Shown one piece after another: positions 15,770 to 27,348 of a stretch of 42,640 nucleotides of DNA (the first letter of the stretch is position 1; every line of letters starts with the position of its first letter). Below the pieces are notes generated by a model, which had not been told where the DNA came from, did not search any database, and worked only from the letters and a program-made list of their open reading frames with translations. Both the position numbers and the translations under genes were made by a program. This DNA is from Frigidibacter albus (GTDB lineage Bacteria > Pseudomonadota > Alphaproteobacteria > Rhodobacterales > Rhodobacteraceae), in assembly GCF_009908165.1 (NCBI RefSeq), contig NZ_JAAAUC010000016.1:1-42640 (forward strand), read 5' to 3'.

Positions 15770-17188
15770 CTACGCCCCCGCCTCGCGCCGCTTCCGTGCC
15801 GGCGCCGGCCGCACCCGCCGCTCGATCTCCTCATACAGGATCTGCGCCACATTGCGGCCCGAGGCGCTTTCCACGCCCTCGAAACCCGGCGAGGAGTTCA
15901 CTTCCAGCACCTTCGGCCCGTCATCCGATCGCAGCAGGTCCACCCCCGCCAGCCCCAGCCGGAAGGCGCGGGCGGCGCGCAGGGCCACGTCGCGTTCCTC
16001 GCGGGTGAGCTTCACCGGTTCGGCCCGCCCGCCCTGATGCAGGTTGGAGCGGAACTCGCCCGGCGCCGCCACCCGGCGCATGGCGGCAGCGATGCGCCCG
16101 CCGATCACCAGCGCGCGCACATCCTCGCCGCCCGCCTCGCGCACGAATTGCTGCACCAGGAAATCCGCCTTCAGCCCGCGAAAGGCCGAGATCACCGATT
16201 GCGCGGCCTTGCGGGTTTCGGCCAGCACCACGCCGCGGCCTTGGGTGGATTCCAGCAGCTTCACCACCAGCGGCGCCTGGCCCACCAGGTCGATCAGGTT
16301 GCCGGTATCCTTCGGAGACGACGCGATGGCCGTCACCGGCATCGGCACCCGGTGCCGGGCCAGCACCTGATGCGCCATCAGCTTGTCGCGGCTGGCGAGG
16401 ATCCCGTCCGAGGGGTTGACGACGAAGGTGCCCGCCGCCTCGAACTGGCGCAAGATTGCGGCACCGTAGGCGGTGACCGATACGCCGATGCGCGGCACCA
16501 CCGCGTCATAGCGGGGCAGGCGCTGGCCGTCATACCACACCGCGGGCTCGGCGGCGTTGATCGCAAGGTAGCAGCGGGTGGTGTCCAGCACCTCGACCAC
16601 ATGGCCGCGCGCCTCGCCTTCCGTCACCAGCCGCCGGGTGGAATAGGCACCGCCCTCGCGCGACAGCACGGCGATGCGCAGGGTGCGGGGCGGGGCGGCG
16701 GTCTTCATCGCGGCGGAGTGGTAGACCTCATACCCCAGCAGCGGTTGCACGAAGCTGTCCTGCGGGCGCACCGTCACATCCTCGCCAAGCGCCTGGCGGC
16801 CGATCAGCATCCGGTAGGCCATTGACCCGCGGTCGGTCAGCGTCACCTCCACCGGCCAGCGGCGGTCACCAATCTGCAACTCGGTGCGGATGACGTAGCG
16901 GTAGTCCATCTCGCCATTGGATGAGATCACCTCGCGCCGGTCGATGGCGCGGGCCGAGCAGGGGATGGTCACGTCATTGCGCCCGGGGATCGGGTGGATG
17001 GCGAAGCGGACCTTGGGGGCGTTGATCGGCCCAAAGGGCTCGATGTCGAAGGCGTGCAGCGCCGAGGTGCGCGCCCCGGTATCGACCTTGGCCTTCAGCG
17101 CCGGCAGGCCGAGGCCGGGGAGGGCCACCCATTCCTCCCATCCCAGAAGGAAGGGGGCCTTTTCGCCGGGCTCTCGCATATCCTTCAT
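15770..17188 (-). CDS. rimK: RimB-RimK fusion: retropepsin-like protease domain plus ATP-grasp glutamate ligase
   Basis: The 472-residue protein has two domains. Residues 1-160 match the PF05618 (RimB, 'ATP-dependent zinc protease') family, with retropepsin-like DTGA (36-39), LHAFDIE and the later hydrophobic-hydrophobic-Gly MLIG (127-130). From about 170 on it is Rim[28 protein letters not shown], the glycine-rich [13 protein letters not shown] and the metal-binding [15 protein letters not shown]. RimK adds glutamates to the C terminus of ribosomal protein S6; RimB in pseudomonads is the matching peptidase. Start [10 protein letters not shown] follows GACGAGGAC. Both halves look intact, so one chain may both add and trim glutamates. 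The target protein is inferred from the family. Confidence 0.9.
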   Translation of the reverse strand: MKDMREPGEKAPFLLGWEEWVALPGLGLPALKAKVDTGARTSALHAFDIEPFGPINAPKVRFAIHPIPGRNDVTIPCSARAIDRREVISSNGEMDYRYVIRTELQIGDRRWPVEVTLTDRGSMAYRMLIGRQALGEDVTVRPQDSFVQPLLGYEVYHSAAMKTAAPPRTLRIAVLSREGGAYSTRRLVTEGEARGHVVEVLDTTRCYLAINAAEPAVWYDGQRLPRYDAVVPRIGVSVTAYGAAILRQFEAAGTFVVNPSDGILASRDKLMAHQVLARHRVPMPVTAIASSPKDTGNLIDLVGQAPLVVKLLESTQGRGVVLAETRKAAQSVISAFRGLKADFLVQQFVREAGGEDVRALVIGGRIAAAMRRVAAPGEFRSNLHQGGRAEPVKLTREERDVALRAARAFRLGLAGVDLLRSDDGPKVLEVNSSPGFEGVESASGRNVAQILYEEIERRVRPAPARKRREAGA

Positions 17189-17306
17189 GTCCTCGTCCTT
17201 TAGGTGTCGTGGCCTTTGGGGGCCGGAGGTGACCCGGCTTGGATTCCCCCCAGAATCGTCTATCAGGGGGCGCCCCGTCCAGATGGCCGGGCAGATGAGG
17301 CCCCAG

Positions 17307-18437
17307 ATGACGCAGAAGTTCGACTTCCATGTGACAGCCACCGACGGGGCCGCCCGGACCGGGGCGATCCACACGCCGCGGGGAGAGATCCGCACGCCAG
17401 CTTTCATGCCGGTGGGCACGGCCGCCACGGTGAAGGCGATGCTGCCCGAGAATGTGCGCGCGACCGGCGCCGACATCTTGCTGGGCAATACCTATCACCT
17501 GATGCTGCGCCCCACGGCAGAGCGGGTGGACCGGCTTGGCGGGCTGCACCGCTTCATGAACTGGGACCGGCCGATCCTGACCGACTCGGGCGGCTTTCAG
17601 GTGATGAGCCTCGCCGCCCTGCGCAAGCTGACCGAGGAAGGCGTGCGCTTCAAATCCCATATCGACGGGTCCAGCCATTTCCTGACGCCCGAGCGCAGCA
17701 TGGAGATCCAGCGGCTGCTGGGGTCCGATATCGTGATGTGCTTTGACGAATGCCCGGCGCTGCCGGCGACCGATGCCGAGGTGGCCAAGTCGATGCAGCT
17801 GTCGATGCGGTGGGCGCAGCGCTCGCGCGATGCCTTCGGCGACCGGCCCGGCCATGCGCTGTTCGGGATCCAGCAGGGCGGCGTGACGCGCGAGCTGCGC
17901 GAGGAAAGCGCGGTCGCCCTGCGCGCCATCGGCTTTGACGGCTATGCCATCGGCGGGCTGGCGGTGGGCGAGGGGCAGGAGGCGATGTTCGGCGTGCTGG
18001 ACTATGCGCCGGGGATGTTGCCCGAGGACAAGCCGCGCTATCTGATGGGGGTCGGCAAGCCCGATGACATCGTGGGCGCGGTGGAACGCGGCGTCGACAT
18101 GATGGATTGCGTGCTGCCCTCCCGCTCTGGCCGCACTGGGCAGGCCTTCACGCGGCGCGGCGTGGTGAACCTGCGCAACGCCCGGCACATGGATGACCCG
18201 CGGCCGCTGGACGAGGACTGCACCTGCCCCGCCTGCCGCAGCTACAGCCGCGCCTACCTGCATCATGTGCTGCGCAGCCAGGAGATCATCGCCTCGATGC
18301 TGCTGACCTGGCACAACCTGCACTACTATCAGGAGCTGATGGCGGGGCTCCGTGGGGCGATTTCCGAAGGGAATCTTTCGGGATTTGTCGGGGCCTTCCA
18401 TGCGCAGCGGGCCGAGGGCGACATCGAACCGCTCTAG
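17307..18437 (+). CDS. tgt: Queuine tRNA-ribosyltransferase (TGT)
   Basis: The enzyme swaps guanine-34 for preQ1 in tRNAs with GUN anticodons, such as the tRNA-Asp(GTC) in this window. The 376-residue protein has the active-site [11 protein letters not shown] (Asp93), CFDECPALP and GIQQGGV, the nucleophile region [15 protein letters not shown], and the zinc site [16 protein letters not shown]. The start MTQKFDFHV follows GATGAGG; the long upstream frame is antisense to rimBK and is rejected. It diverges from rimBK with a 118-base gap. Confidence 0.96.
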   Translation: MTQKFDFHVTATDGAARTGAIHTPRGEIRTPAFMPVGTAATVKAMLPENVRATGADILLGNTYHLMLRPTAERVDRLGGLHRFMNWDRPILTDSGGFQVMSLAALRKLTEEGVRFKSHIDGSSHFLTPERSMEIQRLLGSDIVMCFDECPALPATDAEVAKSMQLSMRWAQRSRDAFGDRPGHALFGIQQGGVTRELREESAVALRAIGFDGYAIGGLAVGEGQEAMFGVLDYAPGMLPEDKPRYLMGVGKPDDIVGAVERGVDMMDCVLPSRSGRTGQAFTRRGVVNLRNARHMDDPRPLDEDCTCPACRSYSRAYLHHVLRSQEIIASMLLTWHNLHYYQELMAGLRGAISEGNLSGFVGAFHAQRAEGDIEPL

Positions 18438-18439
18438 GC

Positions 18440-19090
18440 TCACCCCAAAAGCCCTATGGCCAGCGAGGCCGCGGCACCGACAAAGCCAAGGCCGATCAGC
18501 ACCAGAACCCCGTCACGGACCAGCAGCCCCAGCGACATCACCGAGATGGCAGCACCGAGGATGGAGGAGGTGAAGGGCAAGAGCTCCAGCGCCGGCATGA
18601 TCGCGCCGCAGAGCATGCAGACCACCAGCACCAGCTTGTCGAAGGGTGCCGCGGTCAGCCAGGGCATCCGGCGGCCGGTATGCTTGTCGATCCAGCGGGC
18701 GGGCTTTTCGATGACCGACAGCGCCTTTTCGGTTTTCGGCCCATCGAGCTTGCGGCGCAGGATCCAGCCCGGCAGCCACAGGCTTTCGCGCCCGAACAGC
18801 ATCTGCGCCGCGATCAACGCGATGGTGATGCCGCAGACCGAGGGCAGGAGCGGGATGCCGCTGGCCGGGGAGAGCACCAGCAGGGCCGGTAGCAGCATCA
18901 CCGGCGCGAAAGAGGCGCTGCCCATGGCGGCGATGACCTGGCCGACCTCGACCTTGCCGTCGCCAAGCTCGCTCTCGGCCTGTTCGAGAACCTCGCCAAG
19001 CGAGTCGGGAACGTCATCGGACGGAGGCTTGTCGTCCTGGCGCTGGTCTGCCGGGGCAGGGCCGGTGGCGAGGGGGGCTCGTTCGGTCAT
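18440..19090 (-). CDS. ExoD-like membrane protein (exopolysaccharide synthesis family)
   Basis: The 216-residue protein has a polar N terminus (residues 1-35), then DSLGEVLEQAE and hydrophobic stretches near 60-75, 80-105, 155-180 and 190-215. Sequences such as GIPLLPSVCGITIALIAAQM and LWLPGWILRRKL match the ExoD family, first linked to exopolysaccharide and alkaline tolerance in rhizobia. The molecular role is unknown. The start MTERAPLATG follows GGATGGAGCGACA. It converges on tgt with two bases between the stops. Confidence 0.87.
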   Translation of the reverse strand: MTERAPLATGPAPADQRQDDKPPSDDVPDSLGEVLEQAESELGDGKVEVGQVIAAMGSASFAPVMLLPALLVLSPASGIPLLPSVCGITIALIAAQMLFGRESLWLPGWILRRKLDGPKTEKALSVIEKPARWIDKHTGRRMPWLTAAPFDKLVLVVCMLCGAIMPALELLPFTSSILGAAISVMSLGLLVRDGVLVLIGLGFVGAAASLAIGLLG

Positions 19091-19325
19091 TGTCGCTCCA
19101 TCCTTGACCCTGCCAACCTCCGGCAGCGGCAGGGGTTCCGCCGGCGGGGGGACGGGCCGATCTGCACAGCGGCTGTGCGCGGGGGCGAGGATGCCGCATT
19201 CCGGCCTTGGAAGACAGGGGTAAGCGGGGGCGCGCGTCCGTGCCGCGCCGCGGCGCACGGGGTTTGCAGGGGCAGCATGGCGCCCTACCTGAAGGCCAGA
19301 CTATGCGTTCCCGAAAGGACCGATG

Positions 19326-20417
19326 ATGACCGAAGCCTTGTTCACCCCCGCCCAGCTTGGCGACATCCAGATTGCCAACCGCGTGGTGATGGCGCCGCTG
19401 ACCCGCAACCGTGCCACCCATGATACCCATGCCCCCCATGACCTTCATGTGACCTATTACAGCCAGCGCGCCAGTGCCGGGCTGATCGTGACCGAGGGCG
19501 CGCAGATTTCGCCCGAGGGCAAGGGCTATGCCTGGACGCCGGGGATCTACAGCCCCGAGCAGATCGCCGGCTGGAAGAAGGTGACGGACGCGGTTCATGC
19601 CAGGGGCGGCAAGATCGTGGTGCAGCTGTGGCATGTGGGGCGCGTCTCGCACACCTCGCTGCTGGACGGGGCGGATCCGGTTGCACCCTCGGCCATCGGC
19701 GCGGGCGGGCGGACGTTTGACGGCAAGGGGTTCGTCGAGACCTCGGTGCCGCGGGCGCTGGAAGAGGACGAGATTGCCCGCGTGGTGGACGATTACCGCA
19801 AGGCGGCCATCGCGGCCGATGCGGCGGGCTTTGATGGCGTCGAGATCCACGGCGCCAATGGCTACCTGATCGACCAGTTTCTGCGCGACGGCGCCAACAA
19901 GCGCACCGATGGCTATGGCGGCAGCATAGAGAACCGCACCCGCTTCCTGTTCGAGGTGCTGGAGGCGGTGACGGGCGTGCTTGGCGGCGGGCGGGTGGGG
20001 CTGCGGCTGTCGCCGTTCTCGAACGCCAACGGGCTGACCGACAGCGACCCGATGCCGCTGTTCAGCCATGCGGTGAAGGGACTGAATCGCTCTGGCCTTG
20101 CCTTCCTGCATCTGGTCGAGGGCCAGACCGGCGGCAGCCGCGATCTGCCCGAGGGCTGCAGCATCGACGCGCTGCGGGCGCTGTTCGACGGGCCCTACAT
20201 CGCCAACAACGGCTATGACCGCGGAATGGCGATCGAGGCGGTGGCGACGGGGCGGGCGGATGCGGTCGCGTTCGGCAAGCCGTTCATCTCCAACCCCGAT
20301 CTGGTGGAACGCCTGCGCCGGGACGCGCCGCTGAACGCTGGCGACAGCGCCACCTATTACGGCGGCGGGGCGGAAGGCTACACCGACTATCCGGCGCTGG
20401 AAGACGCCAGGGTCTGA
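19326..20417 (+). CDS. Old Yellow Enzyme family alkene reductase
   Basis: This FMN-dependent reductase family uses NAD(P)H to reduce activated C=C bonds and N-ethylmaleimide. The 363-residue barrel has MAPLTRNRAT near the N terminus, IVVQLWHVGRVSH, VEIHGANGYLIDQFLRDGAN (substrate-binding His/Asn pair), DGYGGSIENRTRF, and the phosphate-binding end segment ADAVAFGKPFISNPDL. Two ATGs occur at 19323 and 19326; the second lies at a better distance from GAAAGGA. It is divergent from the exoD gene, with 235 bases between that hold no other gene that I can see. NemA is the E. coli relative, but the physiological substrate is unknown. Confidence 0.92.
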   Translation: MTEALFTPAQLGDIQIANRVVMAPLTRNRATHDTHAPHDLHVTYYSQRASAGLIVTEGAQISPEGKGYAWTPGIYSPEQIAGWKKVTDAVHARGGKIVVQLWHVGRVSHTSLLDGADPVAPSAIGAGGRTFDGKGFVETSVPRALEEDEIARVVDDYRKAAIAADAAGFDGVEIHGANGYLIDQFLRDGANKRTDGYGGSIENRTRFLFEVLEAVTGVLGGGRVGLRLSPFSNANGLTDSDPMPLFSHAVKGLNRSGLAFLHLVEGQTGGSRDLPEGCSIDALRALFDGPYIANNGYDRGMAIEAVATGRADAVAFGKPFISNPDLVERLRRDAPLNAGDSATYYGGGAEGYTDYPALEDARV

Positions 20418-20432
20418 GCCACGGCCATAGCC

Positions 20433-20466
20433 CCCCGCTGCGCGGATGATCCTGCGCAGCGGGGGC
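20433..20466. terminator. Strong hairpin after the Old Yellow Enzyme gene
   Basis: CCCCCGCTGCGC pairs without mismatch with GCGCAGCGGGGG around a ten-base loop, 15 bases after the stop. No U-tract follows, so it may stabilise the 3' end or act with Rho rather than as an intrinsic terminator. Confidence 0.5.
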
Positions 20467-20583
20467 CGCGCAGGCCTTGCCCCTCGCGCGGATTTGCCCG
20501 CGCGGGGCCTTCGCGCCTTGCAATCTTGCTTGAACCCAAGGCCCGCACCCGTCATTCTGGCGGGAACGACTGCGGGAGCCCCG

Positions 20584-20612
20584 CTTGAAACGCCCCGCCA
20601 CGGCCCCCAGAT
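20584..20612 (+). promoter_or_regulatory. Candidate RpoH (sigma-32) heat-shock promoter of lon
   Basis: CTTGAAA (20584-20590) and CCCCAGAT (20605-20612) are 14 bases apart. This matches the sigma-32 consensus CTTGAAA-N(11-15)-CCCCATNT at all but one of the defined positions. The lon start codon is 79 bases downstream. lon is a classic heat-shock gene, which supports the call. Confidence 0.7.
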
Positions 20613-20690
20613 ATTGGGACTGAGACGCGGGGAGGGCCAAGCGCTGCCAATACTGGGGCCAGCGCCCTCCTGCCGAGAAGAGGATAGAGC

Positions 20691-23099
<2,409 letters not shown>

Positions 23100-23118
23100 C
23101 CGCGTGAGCATGTGAAGG

Positions 23119-23148
23119 AAGGCGCGTCCCTTGCGGGGCGCGCCTTTT
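23119..23148 (+). terminator. Rho-independent terminator of lon
   Basis: AAGGCGCGTCCC pairs with GGGGCGCGCCTT (one T-G pair, loop TTGC), followed by TT. It lies 19 bases after the lon stop. Confidence 0.85.
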
Positions 23149-23688
23149 GCGTTGGGGAAGCGGCTGCCGCGCCCCCGGTTCTTCCAGAGCTGCCGGTTCC
23201 GAATGCGCACTGTGTGGATAGCCACTGGGTCTCATGCCTTGGCGAAGGCCATCGCCTTCGCCATGCCGTGCCCTCTCCACTGGCTCCGGACGGGCCCCCA
23301 AAGGGCCCGGCCAGCGCCCTCCCTCCCGGCCCGGCCACGGGCCGGGCGTTCTTCGCGGAAACCTTCCACTGGAAGGTTTCTGTTCGCTCATCACCCCCTG
23401 GCGGGCGCTGTCCTCAATCGGTCTCGCGTTGCCGACGGCTCCGGTTGAGGCGTCCCGCACGGGCGGGGCGAGGCAGTGCCTCGCCTTGTCCCGCCCGAAC
23501 TAGGCTAAGGAGAGGTTCCCTCTGGGGAGTGACTTTTTTCTTGGCGCGGAATGGGGTTGCGGGGAGCTTGGCGTTTGCCGCTCGCCGTAAAGGCGAAAAA
23601 TTCCAAACCGAAGGGATTTTCTGGCGCGGGGCAAGGATTTGCGCTACGCTAAACGTCAAATCACCCTCGATGACAGGCGGATGCCCCG
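23149..23688. other. 540-bp stretch without a convincing gene, rich in hairpins
   Basis: No frame here shows a recognisable protein. Between 23241 and 23496 there are six successive inverted repeats with arms of 6-10 bp: GGCGAAGGC/GCCTTCGCC, CGGGCCC/GGGCCCG, GCCCGGCC/GGCCGGGC, GAAACCTTCC/GGAAGGTTTC, CCTCAATCGG/CCGGTTGAGG (one G-T pair) and GGGCGG-GGCGAG/CTCGCC-CCGCCC. The right part (about 23500-23688) is less GC-rich and probably carries the promoter of the HU gene. Whether an RNA is made is unknown. Confidence 0.55.
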
Positions 23689-24180
23689 ATGACCAAGACG
23701 CCGACCAAATCTGCCCCCAAGGCAGTCGCCAAACCCGCCGCCAAACCGGCAGGCGCTCGCGCTGCAGCTGCGGCCAGCGCCAAGGCGGAGACCGCCACCA
23801 CCATCGAGGCCATCGAGGCCCTTGCGGTCGAGGCGGGCATCGACACGGGCACCGACACGGGCACCGAGGCCGCGGGTATCGGCGCGACCCGGACCCTGCG
23901 CAAGAAGGAGTTGGTGGAGCGCGTGGTCGCCGCCTCGGGCGCCAAGAAGAAGATCGCCAAGGACATCGTCGAAGCCACCCTGCAGGTGCTTGGCGAGGCG
24001 CTGGCGGCCGGTGAGCAGCTGGTGCTGCCGCCCTTCGGCAATGCCCACAAGACCCGCGAGAAGGACACCCCCTCGGGCGGGTCCACCATGACCGTGCGGC
24101 TGCGCCGCGCCGGGGCCAAGAAACCCGGCGCCGAGGGTGAAGAAACCGGCACGGAGGGACTTGCAGACACGGCGGAGTGA
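23689..24180 (+). CDS. HU-family DNA-binding protein with Lys/Ala/Pro-rich N-terminal tail
   Basis: The 163-residue protein has two parts. Residues 1-60 are dominated by Lys, Ala, Pro and Thr (TKSAPKAVAKPAAKPAG), resembling a histone H1-type tail. From about 65 on is an HU fold: LRKKELVERVVAASGAKKKIAKDIVE, then ALAAGEQLVLPPFGNAHKTREKD. HU proteins bend and compact DNA. The usual beta-arm NPxTG is not visible; SGGSTMTVRLRRAG follows instead, so its DNA contact may differ. The tRNA-Val gene starts 19 bases after its stop. Confidence 0.85.
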   Translation: MTKTPTKSAPKAVAKPAAKPAGARAAAAASAKAETATTIEAIEALAVEAGIDTGTDTGTEAAGIGATRTLRKKELVERVVAASGAKKKIAKDIVEATLQVLGEALAAGEQLVLPPFGNAHKTREKDTPSGGSTMTVRLRRAGAKKPGAEGEETGTEGLADTAE

Positions 24181-24199
24181 CGCTATTACCCCCGCCACC

Positions 24200-24274
24200 G
24201 GGTGATTAGCTCAGTGGTAGAGCGCTTCGTTCACATCGAAGATGTCAGGGGTTCAAATCCCTTATCACCCACCA
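24200..24274 (+). tRNA. tRNA-Val (anticodon CAC)
   Basis: The 75-base cloverleaf has acceptor stem GGGTGAT/ATCACCC, D arm GCTC..GAGC, anticodon stem CTTCG/CGAAG with loop TTCACAT (anticodon CAC, reading GUG), T arm GGGGTTCAAATCCC, and an encoded CCA end. Only 19 bases separate it from the HU gene, leaving no room for a separate promoter between them, so it is probably cut from the HU transcript or driven from within that gene. Confidence 0.97.
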
Positions 24275-24296
24275 TTTTTCCTAAAGACGCATGATG

Positions 24297-24324
24297 CAGG
24301 CCTGCCCCGGAACGGGCGGGCCTG
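24297..24324 (+). terminator. Hairpin after tRNA-Val, possible terminator
   Basis: CAGGCCTGCCC pairs with GGGCGGGCCTG (one T-G pair) around a six-base loop. It follows the tRNA and a TTTTTCC run but has no U-tract of its own after the stem. Confidence 0.5.
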
Positions 24325-24408
24325 TTGGCGTTTGGGGCAACGGCAGGCTTGACGTGCTTCGCGCGCGCAGGCCCTTTGGCGAGACAGTCTCCAGCCGGAT
24401 GGAACACC

Positions 24409-24744
24409 ATGCCCGATGCGGTCTATGACCTCATAGACCAGATCCTTACCGATGCGGCGCGGTTGCAGCTGACCGCCCTACAGGTGCGCGCCGTCGCAGA
24501 CCGGGCTTTCGAGCGCGGGCTTTTCATCCGGTCGATGGAGGCCTTCGAAATCGTCAGCCCCACTCGGCAGCCGCTGCGCGTCGATCTGAGCATCCTCGGC
24601 CTCGACGAGGATTGGGATGCCAGAGCATCCGGTGACGAGGCCTACGCGCGCAAGATCGTGGCAGAGAAACCTGCCTTGGCCGCGGCCTGCCCGAACACGA
24701 CCTTGTTCGAGGTCTGGCTGGACGAGCAGGTGCCGCCTCGGTGA
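24409..24744 (+). CDS. Small protein of unknown function
   Basis: This 111-residue protein starts at MPDAVYDLIDQIL, with a weak GGATGGA upstream. It is mostly helical in appearance (DAARLQLTALQVRAVADRAFERGLF) with an acidic C-terminal half (LGLDEDWDARASGDEAYARKIV) ending LFEVWLDEQVPPR. No signal peptide, membrane segment or known motif is visible, and I do not recognise the family. It lies between tRNA-Val and the terminator of the takP-like gene, downstream of a tRNA, which is a place where acquired genes are often found. Confidence 0.55.
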   Translation: MPDAVYDLIDQILTDAARLQLTALQVRAVADRAFERGLFIRSMEAFEIVSPTRQPLRVDLSILGLDEDWDARASGDEAYARKIVAEKPALAAACPNTTLFEVWLDEQVPPR

Positions 24745-24769
24745 CCATTGACCATCCACCCAAAGAAAA

Positions 24770-24795
24770 GCCCCCGGAACCTGCGTTCCGGGGGC
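24770..24795. terminator. Terminator of the takP-like gene, also facing the small plus-strand gene
   Basis: GCCCCCGGAAC and GTTCCGGGGGC form a perfect 11-bp stem with loop CTGC. On the minus strand it is followed by TTTTCTTTG, a good U-tract. Confidence 0.85.
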
Positions 24796-24822
24796 CGATC
24801 CTTGCCATAGCGCGCTCTGGGA

Positions 24823-26214
<1,392 letters not shown>

Positions 26215-27180
26215 CTAACCCTGTGCAGGCGCAAGGGAATCAGCCTGCCGGCGCAGGGCCGAGGGGCTGGTGTCATAGCGGCTGCGGAAGGCCCGTGCGA
26301 GCGTGCCGGCCGAGGAGAATCCGGTGGCGCGGGCGATGGCCGCCAGCGGCTCTGTCCCCGCCTCGATCAGGCCGCGCGCGGCAGCCAGCCGCAGGTCCAG
26401 CGCATAGGCGCCAGGGCCGGTGCCAAGCTCGGCGCGGAACAGCCCTTCGAGCCGGCGGGACGAGATGCCAAGGCTCTGCGCGATGGCGGCGGCGCTTTGC
26501 GGGGTGGCGATGGTCGCGTGCATCTGCGCGATGGCGGCGGCCACGCGCGGATCTCCCGCGCCTGCGCTCGTCGGCGCCGATGCCGAGACCGGCCAGCCGA
26601 GCCGCGCGGCAACTTCTGCTGCCAGCTCTGCCCCGTGCCGGGCGCGCAGCATCTGCAGCATCATGCCGGTGCCGGCCAGCGGGGTGGCGGCGGTCATGCG
26701 CGCCGGGGTGAGGGCCCAGGGCGCGCCGGTCACGGAAACGGCCGGATGGGCGGCCACCAGGTCCGCCGCCGCCTCGGGATCGCTTGCTACCTTGATCCCG
26801 TCGAGTTCGCCCGTGGCAGCCAGCACCCGCACCCCGCCCGACACCGCGCCGAGGCAGCCGATCTGCGGCGCAACCCGCCGGATCGGCCGCAGCAGCGCCC
26901 GCGCATCCATCCAGCGCTGCCACGGCCCCGCCAGCACGAGCAGCGTATCGGCGCCGCGGGCATCTTCGGTGCTGCCGGCAAAGGCCGGCTGGCTGCCATC
27001 GGCCAGCGGCACGCCCTTGCCCGTCGTCGCCAGCAAGCGCCAGGCATAGGCTTCATGTCCCAGCAGCGCATTCGCCTCGCGCAGCGGGTCGAGCACCGCC
27101 GCGATGGCCAGCATCGGCGTCTGCGGCAGGACAAGCAGGGCGAAGACCTGCGCGGCGGGAAGGGGCGTGCTCTCGGACAT
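26215..27180 (-). CDS. GlxA-type AraC family regulator (DJ-1/PfpI-like N domain)
   Basis: The 321-residue protein has an N-terminal DJ-1/PfpI-like domain (VFALLVLPQTPMLAIAAVLDPLREANALLG) in which the nucleophile elbow region reads GCLGAVSGGVRVLAA, so the usual catalytic Cys-His arrangement appears changed to a ligand-sensing role. The C-terminal AraC domain has two helix-turn-helix units: QSAAAIAQSLGISSRRLEGLF and EPLAAIARATGFSSAGTLARAF, ending SRYDTSPSALRRQ. Relatives regulate carnitine, choline or arginine use. It is divergent from the GMC oxidoreductase gene, which is a likely target. Confidence 0.88.
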   Translation of the reverse strand: MSESTPLPAAQVFALLVLPQTPMLAIAAVLDPLREANALLGHEAYAWRLLATTGKGVPLADGSQPAFAGSTEDARGADTLLVLAGPWQRWMDARALLRPIRRVAPQIGCLGAVSGGVRVLAATGELDGIKVASDPEAAADLVAAHPAVSVTGAPWALTPARMTAATPLAGTGMMLQMLRARHGAELAAEVAARLGWPVSASAPTSAGAGDPRVAAAIAQMHATIATPQSAAAIAQSLGISSRRLEGLFRAELGTGPGAYALDLRLAAARGLIEAGTEPLAAIARATGFSSAGTLARAFRSRYDTSPSALRRQADSLAPAQG

Positions 27181-27348
27181 GTGAATGGGTTAGGGGCTCG
27201 CCCTGGTTCGCGCAAGGCTCTTGTGCGGGTGCAGCGAACGGGCCGTGCGGGCGCCAGCCGAAAGCGGCATCGCCGCGTCGCAAACGGAAGTGCTGCCGGG
27301 CGCGCGCGGTGGTGCATTCGGCCGCGCGGGGATGTGCGGAGCGGGCGC

